In this document: one piece after another, positions 6,855 to 12,744 of the stretch
Layout of the letters: each line of letters starts with the position of its first letter
How positions within the stretch are numbered: position 1 is the first letter of the stretch
Source of the DNA: a virus
Virus record (IMG/VR): IMGVR_UViG_3300034167_000313
Span: 1 to 34,473 of that record
DNA length: 34,473 nt
Direction: 5' to 3' (one strand)
Translations under genes and position numbers: made by a program
Notes under the pieces: generated by a model
What the model was told of the DNA's origin: nothing
The model's input: only the letters and a program-made list of their open reading frames with translations
The model's database searches: none

Positions 6855-7189
6855 TCTTTTAAATATAAATCAATTAAAAATTTTGTCTTTTCTAAATCCT
6901 GTACAAAGTTGCCTTTTTTTCTGCATCTTACAAGACGTTTAACTAAATCAAATTCGTATGAGTTTAAGTCGTGATCTTCTGCAAACTTGTACAAACTACC
7001 TTTCTCATTATTGTAATAACTTGGTGCGTTATCGGTCACTACTTCAAAGTACTTTTCAATCGTATCAAACTGATGGTCTTGCCCTTTGTCGTTTATCACC
7101 CAAATATAGCTCTTTGTTTGCCCGACAACTTCGTAGACTTTACCATAAGTAAAATTCGCAAAGTATTTTTCTATACATCTTAGTTTCAT
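6839..7189 (-). CDS. DUF3310-like protein (phage nucleotide-kinase type domain)
   Basis: The 116-aa protein has two parts. Residues 1-50 form a small beta domain (GKVYEVVGQTKSYIWVINDKG) resembling short SH3-like segments fused to phage proteins. Residues 55-113 match the DUF3310 pattern: KGSLYKFAEDHDL, FDLVKRLVRCRKKGNF, QDLEKTKFLIDLYL. DUF3310 is found in phage T7 gp1.7, a nucleotide kinase, and often appears near nucleotide metabolism genes. Here MazG is directly downstream with a 16-base overlap. Enzyme activity is not shown by the sequence. Confidence 0.65.
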   Translation of the reverse strand: MKLRCIEKYFANFTYGKVYEVVGQTKSYIWVINDKGQDHQFDTIEKYFEVVTDNAPSYYNNEKGSLYKFAEDHDLNSYEFDLVKRLVRCRKKGNFVQDLEKTKFLIDLYLKEWKEK

Positions 7190-7374
7190 ATTTGCTCTAT
7201 ACTATAAATTTCACTTGCTTTAACATAAAAAGTTTTATCTAAAAAACTTATGAATTCTACCCAACTTCCTGCATTAGATTCACTATGTATTCCCAAAACT
7301 AATTCTTCTAAACCTGCTTTTGCTTTAACTCTCCTGCCTTCTACGTGACCGTAGGATATGTAATACTCATTCAT
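7186..7374 (-). CDS. 62-aa hypothetical protein
   Basis: A small beta-rich protein (MNEYYISYGHVEGRRVKAKAG at the start) joined to its neighbours by ATGA overlaps at both ends. It has no cysteines or membrane segment. Function unknown; its position suggests an early host-modifying or nucleotide-related role, which is only inference. Confidence 0.55.
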   Translation of the reverse strand: MNEYYISYGHVEGRRVKAKAGLEELVLGIHSESNAGSWVEFISFLDKTFYVKASEIYSIEQI

Positions 7375-7733
7375 AAATTATACATTTTACTTATTTCTTC
7401 ATTAATACCGTAATCAATTAGGTATCTTCTACCGTTTAGTTCTCCCCAATTTGCTTTGTTGTATAGGTCGCAGTTATTAATATCAAGCTCTTTAATAGCT
7501 GCTTTTACAAATGCTATATCATAGTGGCTAACTGCCTTAATAGGGTCGTATCGTTTCATTCTGATTATTCCACGGTTGTAACTGTAAAGGTCACCTAATA
7601 AACCTAAATCTTTGTACTTATCCCAAAGGTCGCGTTCTTGTAAACATTGTAAATAGCCACGCAATGAAATGGGTACTTTAACAACATGGTTCTTGAATAT
7701 AAAAACAACTCTTGTACTAATTTTTATCTTCAT
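7371..7733 (-). CDS. Small protein with kinase-like motif order
   Basis: This 120-aa protein carries, in order, features reminiscent of the protein kinase fold: a lysine in a beta strand (VVKVP, K19), a glutamate in a following helix (CLQERDLW, E33), a hinge-like IIRMKRY (56-62), a catalytic-loop-like DLYNKANWG (89-97) with D89 and N95, and DYG (107-109) in place of DFG. It would be a very short kinase, lacking the glycine loop and most of the C-lobe, so it may bind nucleotide without phosphotransfer. The spacing D+6 to N is one longer than usual. It is coupled by ATGA to both neighbours. The fold is my inference. Confidence 0.5.
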   Translation of the reverse strand: MKIKISTRVVFIFKNHVVKVPISLRGYLQCLQERDLWDKYKDLGLLGDLYSYNRGIIRMKRYDPIKAVSHYDIAFVKAAIKELDINNCDLYNKANWGELNGRRYLIDYGINEEISKMYNL

Positions 7734-7951
7734 TTTAAAAAGTGTTTTATTATTTGAATCTTACTTTTTTCTATTGTTATAAACTTCCCATCTACCCTTG
7801 CAAAGATACTATTTGTTTTTAAACTTCGCTTTATATTACACACCCTGCATACTTTTGTTTTGCCTTTTTCGGCTTTAACTTGGTATTTGGAATCATCTTT
7901 TAAAAACAAAAACAAGGGTAGATTTCGCTTGCAGCTAAAACAAATTTTCAT
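7730..7951 (-). CDS. Small zinc-finger-like protein
   Basis: This 73-aa basic protein has two cysteine pairs, CFSC (4-7) and CRVC (about 35-38), separated by a lysine-rich stretch, the layout of a single four-cysteine zinc ribbon. The C-terminal half is basic and hydrophobic (KFITIEKSKIQIIKHFLK). It may bind DNA or RNA. It starts two bases after the alpha-CTD-like gene's stop and overlaps the next start by ATGA. Confidence 0.6.
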   Translation of the reverse strand: MKICFSCKRNLPLFLFLKDDSKYQVKAEKGKTKVCRVCNIKRSLKTNSIFARVDGKFITIEKSKIQIIKHFLK

Positions 7952-7952
7952 A

Positions 7953-8291
7953 CTATGATTTAGTTAAATATTTTTCTTTTAGTTTTTCAAATTCTACCAT
8001 GTTTTTTTTTCCTGAATTTCTAAATCTTAAAACTTGCTTTTTTTCAATTCTAAATAAATCTTTCAAAGTATAACTTAAATAATCTTTAGGATTTAAATCT
8101 TCAAGAAATAAACTTAATTCTTTACACACGTAATTTCTGAATCTAACAGATATAACTCCACTCAAGTAAAGTTTTTCTAAATTTTCTTCATCTAATAATT
8201 TAGAATCTATTGAATTTAATTCTTCAACTAATTGACTTCTATAAATCATTATAGTTTTTAATGCTTTTTCATATTCTAATCTTGTTACCAT
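7953..8291 (-). CDS. RNA polymerase alpha-CTD-like protein
   Basis: The 112-aa protein ends in a segment resembling the alpha subunit C-terminal domain, a helix-hairpin-helix fold. SGVISVRFRNYV (44-55) corresponds to the LSVRxxN helix and LRFRNSGKKNMVEFEKL (88-104) to the xxRNFGKKSLxE helix. The first 40 residues form a separate helical, charged arm. It lacks the alpha N-terminal domain, so it cannot assemble as alpha. It may bind promoter DNA or compete with the host domain during takeover. It starts a tight group of small genes after a 73-base gap without a visible promoter. Confidence 0.6.
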   Translation of the reverse strand: MVTRLEYEKALKTIMIYRSQLVEELNSIDSKLLDEENLEKLYLSGVISVRFRNYVCKELSLFLEDLNPKDYLSYTLKDLFRIEKKQVLRFRNSGKKNMVEFEKLKEKYLTKS

Positions 8292-8364
8292 CTTACTAAA
8301 TTTTAAATTAATTACTTTTCGACTTGTGTATGTTACGATTGAAAATCACGTCCACTAACAGCAG

Positions 8365-8544
8365 TCATGAACCACAAAATAAGCAATTTGTATCCTCATC
8401 TTCATCCGCTTCGGGATTGGTTTCTATTTCGGGATTTAGCTCTTTTTTCAACTCATAAATCTTTTGTAAAATATCACCATCGGCAAACAAATCACCAGTC
8501 AAAAATGATTTAAGTTCTTCTATTTGTTCTTTAATTGTTGTCAT
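8365..8544 (-). CDS. 59-aa acidic protein with C-terminal CxxC
   Basis: The frame starts at 8544, overlaps the previous gene by 14 bases and ends at TGA 8367-8365. The protein is helical at first (TIKEQIEELKSFL), then strongly acidic (EADEDEDTN), and ends CLFCGS. A lone CxxC at the C-terminus could bind metal with a partner. Its acidic tail recalls DNA-mimic or inhibitor proteins, but that is only a resemblance. Confidence 0.5.
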   Translation of the reverse strand: MTTIKEQIEELKSFLTGDLFADGDILQKIYELKKELNPEIETNPEADEDEDTNCLFCGS

Positions 8545-8683
8545 CGTATTTATTATAATATGCTTTTCTAATCATTCTACCTACATTAATGACGCCTACC
8601 CGATTCTCTCTAAACTTCCATCTGCAGATGTCAAACTCAATTGCTATCATCCAGCGATTCCTGTTCTTGTTGTCCTTTTTCAT
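8531..8683 (-). CDS. 50-aa basic hypothetical protein
   Basis: Coupled to the upstream 62-aa gene by ATGA at 8683-8680 and overlapping the next gene by 14 bases. It is rich in lysine, arginine and tryptophan (MKKDNKNRNRWMIAIEFDIC), consistent with nucleic-acid binding. Function unknown. Confidence 0.5.
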   Translation of the reverse strand: MKKDNKNRNRWMIAIEFDICRWKFRENRVGVINVGRMIRKAYYNKYDDNN

Positions 8684-8868
8684 GTGTTTGGTAATTTTTC
8701 ATAACTAAAATACTTTAAGTAATTATTTAACATAAAGTGTGTGTTTGTGTGACCACCTTTGGTATACTCAAGCTTTAAAGCGTTATCCATTGCTATGCCA
8801 GCGGCTAACGCTTTCTTATAATTCTTGTGACCTTTGTAATGTTTTTCTGCTTGCTCTCTATACATCAT
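8680..8868 (-). CDS. 62-aa hypothetical protein
   Basis: The protein is basic and rich in tyrosine and histidine (MMYREQAEKHYKGHKNYKKA), with a helical middle. The start overlaps the previous stop (ATGA), and a second in-frame ATG lies at codon 2. No domain recognised. Confidence 0.5.
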   Translation of the reverse strand: MMYREQAEKHYKGHKNYKKALAAGIAMDNALKLEYTKGGHTNTHFMLNNYLKYFSYEKLPNT

Positions 8869-9176
8869 AGTTGTATCTCAATATTAATGTTTTGTTTAAA
8901 CTCGTCAATCTGCTTGATAACATTGGAATAGGTCTGAGCCATTGTTTCGTTGTTATTTTCTACAAATGTAGTCGCAAATCTTTCAACTCCTGTAATGAAT
9001 GCATTTATAGTTTGCTTAATTTCGCGCTTGTGAAATATATTATCAGATACATCATCTAATGAATGTAAAGCAGATTGGCAAAGCATTGTTGCGTGTGCTA
9101 TGTGTTTGTAGTATTCAATCGCCTGCTGACGTTTAGCCTCAGTCAAATCGCTGAGGCTTGTTGCTTTTTTTTTCAT
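8865..9176 (-). CDS. Helical hypothetical protein, 103 aa
   Basis: The ATG at 9176 is two bases after the stop of the SSB-like gene and begins MKKKATSLSDLTEAKRQQ. Upstream in-frame start-like codons overlap that gene heavily and are less likely. The protein is alpha-helical throughout and mildly acidic at its C-terminus, with no cysteine motif beyond one cysteine. It belongs to the recombination and replication gene cluster, but I cannot assign it a role. Confidence 0.6.
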   Translation of the reverse strand: MKKKATSLSDLTEAKRQQAIEYYKHIAHATMLCQSALHSLDDVSDNIFHKREIKQTINAFITGVERFATTFVENNNETMAQTYSNVIKQIDEFKQNINIEIQL

Positions 9177-9177
9177 G

Positions 9178-9471
9178 TTAGAATGGTTCTGTTGATTCAA
9201 CTTTATTAACTCTCCACGCATCTATTGACGTGAAGTACTTACCTTGCCATTCGTTGGTCTTAAAGTTAAACAACACCTCAACTTCTTGGTCAACCTTGTT
9301 GTATTGGATAAACTTATCTACTTTCTCAGTTCCAAAGATTCCAAACTTTACCGCTTGAGGATATTGGCCTTCAATCTCTGTCACTACAAACTCAATCTTT
9401 TTGTTTGCTCCTACTTCAATCACTTCTAAAATGTTAGTGATTTTTCCGTTAAATTTCATTTCGTTTTTCAT
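9178..9471 (-). CDS. DUF3127-like single-strand DNA-binding (OB-fold) protein
   Basis: This 97-aa protein matches the pattern of DUF3127, a Bacteroidota OB-fold family: GKITNILEV near the start, then EFVVTEIEGQYPQAVKF (27-43), QEVEVLFNF and GKYFTSIDAWRV at the end. Such proteins are thought to act as SSB-like factors. The company of an ERF annealing protein and a Gp157-like protein supports a role in recombination or replication. It overlaps the upstream 53-aa gene by 23 bases. Confidence 0.75.
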   Translation of the reverse strand: MKNEMKFNGKITNILEVIEVGANKKIEFVVTEIEGQYPQAVKFGIFGTEKVDKFIQYNKVDQEVEVLFNFKTNEWQGKYFTSIDAWRVNKVESTEPF

Positions 9472-9610
9472 CTTCTTTTATTTTATTATTTGCTATTTTA
9501 AACGCCTCTTTGACACATTCTGTTACACTATACTTTTTCTTTTGGTACTTTAACCGCATCCTTATTTCGTCTATTGGGATGTCGCTAAAGTCAACTATAC
9601 TTCTTTTCAT
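9449..9610 (-). CDS. 53-aa basic hypothetical protein
   Basis: The start overlaps the stop of the 27-aa gene as ATGA (9610-9607), and the frame ends at TAA 9451-9449 inside the start of the SSB-like gene. The protein is rich in lysine and predicted helical (RMRLKYQKKKYSVTECVKEA). Function unknown. Confidence 0.5.
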   Translation of the reverse strand: MKRSIVDFSDIPIDEIRMRLKYQKKKYSVTECVKEAFKIANNKIKEDEKRNEI

Positions 9611-9690
9611 AATGTTTTTAAATAATATTCTAACTCTTCTCCTTCTAATTGCTGAATCTCAATAGTGGATTCATAATATAAATCATTCAT
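9607..9690 (-). CDS. 27-codon coupled mini-gene
   Basis: The ATG at 9690 overlaps the stop of the Gp157-like gene (ATGA), and its own TGA overlaps the ATG of the 53-aa gene (ATGA). The peptide is acidic, beginning MNDLYYESTIEIQQLEGEE. The double coupling, inside an operon where nearly every junction has this form, argues that it is translated. Function unknown. Confidence 0.45.
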   Translation of the reverse strand: MNDLYYESTIEIQQLEGEELEYYLKTL

Positions 9691-10181
9691 TTTATTGCTA
9701 AGTTAATGTTTTCTACTAAACGACAACCATAAACTTCTTGTCCGTTTTCGATTGCTTTTTTTATTGCCACCTTGTCTGCTGTTTCAGTAACTTTTACAGA
9801 CTTATATTGCTTTGGCAAGTCATTCACATCGTAATCAATAACAACCTGCTTTGATTTTCGAGTACTAAACTTTAAAAACCCTGCATCATAATTGCCAAAT
9901 ATATTAACAGCTTGTAAGAGATTTGATTTAAGTTTTGATACCAATGTATCGTTATGCTTTTTAATTGCTTGTAATCGCTTAATTTCATTGTCTATTCTAT
10001 CGTTTAAACTTTCTCTTTGTTTGATAACTTCAACATAAGCAATAGATTTAACTTCTAATTCCGATTTGTTAATGATTAACTCTTCTTCCAACTCAGGAGT
10101 CAACACACCCTCAGCCATTTCTATCCTACCGAATAACTCCATGTATTCAGCATTGATTTTGTATAGTGATTTTTCTAACAT
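9687..10181 (-). CDS. Siphovirus Gp157-like protein
   Basis: The 164-aa protein has the Gp157 layout: a long helical N-terminal part (about 1-100) with ERIDN-type charged repeats and a KRLQAIKKHNDTLVSKLKSN segment, then a beta-rich C-terminal part (FLKFSTRKSKQVVI, LPKQYKSVKVTETADKVAIK, AIENGQEVYGCRLVEN). Gp157 proteins occur with ssDNA-annealing proteins in Siphoviridae-type phages and have been linked to recombination or phage resistance. It overlaps the ERF gene by seven bases. Confidence 0.8.
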   Translation of the reverse strand: MLEKSLYKINAEYMELFGRIEMAEGVLTPELEEELIINKSELEVKSIAYVEVIKQRESLNDRIDNEIKRLQAIKKHNDTLVSKLKSNLLQAVNIFGNYDAGFLKFSTRKSKQVVIDYDVNDLPKQYKSVKVTETADKVAIKKAIENGQEVYGCRLVENINLAIK

Positions 10182-10678
10182 AACTCTAATTGTTTAGGTG
10201 TTAATTCAAACTTTTCTTTTAGTTTTTCCATTGTGTACTCCCCTTTTTTAATCTTTTCAAGTGCAGCAGCCAAACGCTCATCTGTTATTGTTTCTTTACG
10301 TTTGCCTGTTTGCTCGCCACTTGCATCGATGTCTTTATCGGTTACAAGTCCTAACATAGAACTCAAAGTGTAACGTCTGAAGTAAGTAAACGCAGACCCC
10401 ATAACTTGGTAATCATTCATCCCCTTTAGTTGTACATTCATTGGAATATCTGCAATGCTTTCAATAGACTCACCGCTTTCAATGTGGAATACTATTGTTT
10501 TCATTTGATTGTTTACTATCGGTTGCGTAAATCCTAACCCATGTTTTTTCATCAATGGATTGATTACTTTGTAAATCGCTGTAAGGTCTGCATACGAGTA
10601 ACCATAACCTGCTGTGCCTTTGTGTATTGTCGGTACTTCCTGTTGGAAGTTTGCCAATGCTTTGTATAAATTTTTCAT
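10175..10678 (-). CDS. erf: ERF-family single-strand annealing protein
   Basis: This 167-aa protein matches the ERF superfamily. AGYGYSYADLTAIYKVINPLM (about 23-43) is the conserved N-terminal signature, FHIESGESIES lies in the middle, and MGSAFTYFRRYTLSSMLGL (about 97-115) is the strongest family motif, followed by DIDASGE. The C-terminal tail is helical and basic to acidic. ERF proteins anneal complementary single strands and can circularise or recombine phage DNA. Gp157-like and SSB-like genes follow in the same operon. The start is coupled to the 70-aa gene by ATGA. Confidence 0.9.
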   Translation of the reverse strand: MKNLYKALANFQQEVPTIHKGTAGYGYSYADLTAIYKVINPLMKKHGLGFTQPIVNNQMKTIVFHIESGESIESIADIPMNVQLKGMNDYQVMGSAFTYFRRYTLSSMLGLVTDKDIDASGEQTGKRKETITDERLAAALEKIKKGEYTMEKLKEKFELTPKQLELC

Positions 10679-10887
10679 GATACAATTAGTTTAACATTGT
10701 TTTTCTTAAAGATTGTCATTTCTAAATCGTATTCAATTGAATCCCAATTTATATTTAAGTCGTCAATTAATACATCTTGTTTCATAGCTCCAAGTACAAT
10801 ATCATGTCTTGATGTGCTAATGTAAAGGAACTTGCTAGCGTCTACCTTCCGAAGGATCAATGCTAATTTTCTGAGGTTTGTTTTCAT
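10675..10887 (-). CDS. 70-aa hypothetical protein, first gene after the middle promoter
   Basis: The protein is mixed alpha/beta (KLALILRKVDASKFLYISTS then DIVLGAMKQDVLIDDLNINW) with no cysteine. It is the first gene downstream of the clear promoter at 10941-10912, about 18 bases after the expected transcription start, and ends in an ATGA overlap with the ERF gene. Function unknown. Confidence 0.6.
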   Translation of the reverse strand: MKTNLRKLALILRKVDASKFLYISTSRHDIVLGAMKQDVLIDDLNINWDSIEYDLEMTIFKKNNVKLIVS

Positions 10888-10911
10888 TGTGTGTTTTGTT
10901 TAGTTATGTTA

Positions 10912-10941
10912 CAAATATAATCATTAATAATTAATCTGCAA
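10912..10941 (-). promoter_or_regulatory. Bacteroidota-type promoter for the recombination operon
   Basis: The minus strand reads TTG (10941-10939), 19 bases, then TATATTTG (10919-10912), an exact fit to TTG-N19-TAnnTTTG. Following bases GTAACATAACTAAA closely match the leader after the promoter at 17446-17416. The -33 box lies inside the end of the VRR-NUC gene. Confidence 0.75.
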
Positions 10942-11197
10942 GTATTTCTTTAAATTTTTCTAAACTTTTTATTAAATAATATTTGAAGCCTTGGTCAATC
11001 AATTGCTTTTCAACGTATTTCTGTAATTCAGATTGAACTCCACGTTCTGCTTTAAATTCAACAAATATTGTTTTACCGTCTTTGAATAGCGTGCAATCAG
11101 GATAGCCACTAACGTTACAACGTATCACTTTTAAAACAAAATACCCTTTAGCTTTAGCATATTTGATGCACTTACTTTGTAGTTCTTGTTCGCTCAT
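10931..11197 (-). CDS. VRR-NUC nuclease
   Basis: With the ATG at 11197 this is an 88-aa protein, a minimal VRR-NUC (PD-(D/E)xK) nuclease. GYPDCTLF (31-38) supplies D34, and IFVEFKAERG supplies E47 and K49. A conserved EXELQK helix (about 56-66) follows, then YYLIKSLEKF. In phages this domain often accompanies an SF2 helicase; the helicase gene here overlaps its start by 26 bases. An upstream TTG-like start at 11233 would add 12 residues but overlap further. It may act in replication-linked DNA processing. Confidence 0.85.
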   Translation of the reverse strand: MSEQELQSKCIKYAKAKGYFVLKVIRCNVSGYPDCTLFKDGKTIFVEFKAERGVQSELQKYVEKQLIDQGFKYYLIKSLEKFKEILAD

Positions 11198-12386
11198 ATT
11201 GTTTAAGTGTAAAGTTTTTTTTCTGTGAAACAACCTTGTAAATTTTCTCAGTTAAGCTACCTTTCCCAAATACAAAATAAACATCGTTTGAAGTGCGACC
11301 TTTAACAGTTAAGCGGTCACGAGCTTGAATGAACATACTGCCACTAAATCCAAATGAATAAAATACTAAGCAATGAGCCTTACTTAAATTGACCCCTAAC
11401 GCAGAACTGTACTGTTGTCCAATGTAATGCTTGTCCGATGTGTTAAACTCGTTTAAATCGCATGTAGAGTTAGGAAAAACTAACTTTAACAACTCAAGCT
11501 CCTCCACGTAATAGTAAAATATTGCTAACTTTTTGCCTTCAAAGTAGTCGCGGATAAATTCAGCTTTGCGAGTATTCAATATCATGCTTTTTCCATTTTC
11601 AAACTTTATAGTTCCGGATTCAAGCATATGAACTTTCTGCATTAATTTTGCTCCTGTATCTGCTAATATTACGTTTTCTTTACCCTCAATTATTAAGTCT
11701 TTCTCTAAACGTTCTATTAAGTTTCTGCATAATGTAGGGTAATAGATAACGTGTTCTTTTACTTTTGATTCAAATCCGCTTTGTTCTTGAGTAAACTTAA
11801 TAATATACGGTTGTATTACTTCGTCAATCAATGCAATTTTTGCATCTGAATAATCGTTAATCATTGCATAACCCATGTTTTTCTGCTTCACATTTACAAA
11901 TGTTTTTGACCACTTGTAAAAATTAACGTCTTTGAATGGTGAATAAGAACTAACCCAAAACTGATGGTACATTTGAGAATAAGATTCGGACGCTGGTGTA
12001 CCACTTAAAAAAATCATTGGTACACGTGAATATTTTAGTTTAAATTCTTTCACTCGTTTACTTGGCTTCGGGAATGCTCCAAACCTATGATGCTCGTCGT
12101 GGATTATTAAATCAAAGTTCCCTTCGATATTAGCTAATTGCTCATCGTTTGTAACGGTTAAATTAAACGTATACCCAAAGTTAGTGTAATCGCTTTCAAT
12201 CGAGCTTATAGCTTTCTTTTTAGTTAAGAATAGAACGTTGTTAGCTCCGTATAGTTTAGCTGTTTCTAAAGCCGTCAAAGTTTTACCTGTACGTACCTGC
12301 ATCATTAGGTAAACTATTCGCTTTTCTTTGAGAATACCGCACGCTTTGTGCGATATCTCAGTTTGGTAATCTCTTAAAACTTTCAT
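11172..12386 (-). CDS. SF2 DEAD/SNF2-type DNA helicase
   Basis: This 404-aa protein has SF2 motifs in order: LRDYQ near residue 4-8, Walker A VRTGKT (31-36), DEHH Walker B (97-100), SGTP motif III (128-131), and motif VI QARDRL (353-358). The DEHH form and short linker suggest a SNF2- or DEAH-type ATPase, as seen in phage replication modules with a VRR-NUC partner. It is coupled to the upstream 52-aa gene by ATGA. Substrate and polarity cannot be read from the sequence. Confidence 0.9.
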   Translation of the reverse strand: MKVLRDYQTEISHKACGILKEKRIVYLMMQVRTGKTLTALETAKLYGANNVLFLTKKKAISSIESDYTNFGYTFNLTVTNDEQLANIEGNFDLIIHDEHHRFGAFPKPSKRVKEFKLKYSRVPMIFLSGTPASESYSQMYHQFWVSSYSPFKDVNFYKWSKTFVNVKQKNMGYAMINDYSDAKIALIDEVIQPYIIKFTQEQSGFESKVKEHVIYYPTLCRNLIERLEKDLIIEGKENVILADTGAKLMQKVHMLESGTIKFENGKSMILNTRKAEFIRDYFEGKKLAIFYYYVEELELLKLVFPNSTCDLNEFNTSDKHYIGQQYSSALGVNLSKAHCLVFYSFGFSGSMFIQARDRLTVKGRTSNDVYFVFGKGSLTEKIYKVVSQKKNFTLKQYERTRTTK

Positions 12387-12541
12387 ATTTTCTTTAAGTA
12401 TAATTTAACCAACTCTAATCTTTTTATCATACCCTCGTACTTTTCAATCATATCTAATTTTTCAGGTGTGTTTTTAATAATAACATTCATAGAACTTTTT
12501 AACTTATCAAGTTCACATTTTATTAATAAGTTAGTTATCAT
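12383..12541 (-). CDS. 52-aa coiled-coil-like protein
   Basis: Starts at 12541, overlapping the previous stop (ATGA), and ends in an ATGA overlap with the SF2 helicase start. The protein is helical and basic (MITNLLIKCELDKLKSSMNV, then KLDMIEKYEGMIKRLELVKL) with a heptad-like pattern of leucines and isoleucines. It might be a helicase partner. An ATG three codons upstream is possible but does not give the overlap. Confidence 0.5.
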   Translation of the reverse strand: MITNLLIKCELDKLKSSMNVIIKNTPEKLDMIEKYEGMIKRLELVKLYLKKI

Positions 12542-12744
12542 TTTATCCATGTTTCATACTCTTTATTTGATTCAATTAAAAATATATCGTCTTTAATATA
12601 TCTAAGGTTTTTAATAGATTGTTCTAATGAAATAATTAAATCTAATCTACTTGGGTGGTTTTCTTTTATAAAATCTATTGAATCTTTATAAGAGTCAATT
12701 ATAAAATCAAGTTCCCTAAATGCTAATAAACTATCTATTGTCAT
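12538..12744 (-). CDS. 68-aa helical hypothetical protein
   Basis: The ATG at 12744 overlaps the stop of the SF3 helicase (ATGA). The protein is acidic and helical (MTIDSLLAFRELDFIIDSYK, SRLDLIISLEQSIKNLRYIK). It lies between the two helicases, so a replication-accessory role is possible, but no motif supports one. An upstream TTG in frame is not needed. Confidence 0.5.
   Translation of the reverse strand: MTIDSLLAFRELDFIIDSYKDSIDFIKENHPSRLDLIISLEQSIKNLRYIKDDIFLIESNKEYETWIK

Noticed and set aside
8333-8368. 11-codon frame after the acidic CxxC protein
   Set aside because: Too short, and its ATGA overlap may be chance; nothing else supports it.
10479-10685. Alternative minus-strand frame of 68 codons
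   Set aside because: Out-of-frame shadow of the ERF gene, which has strong family motifs.
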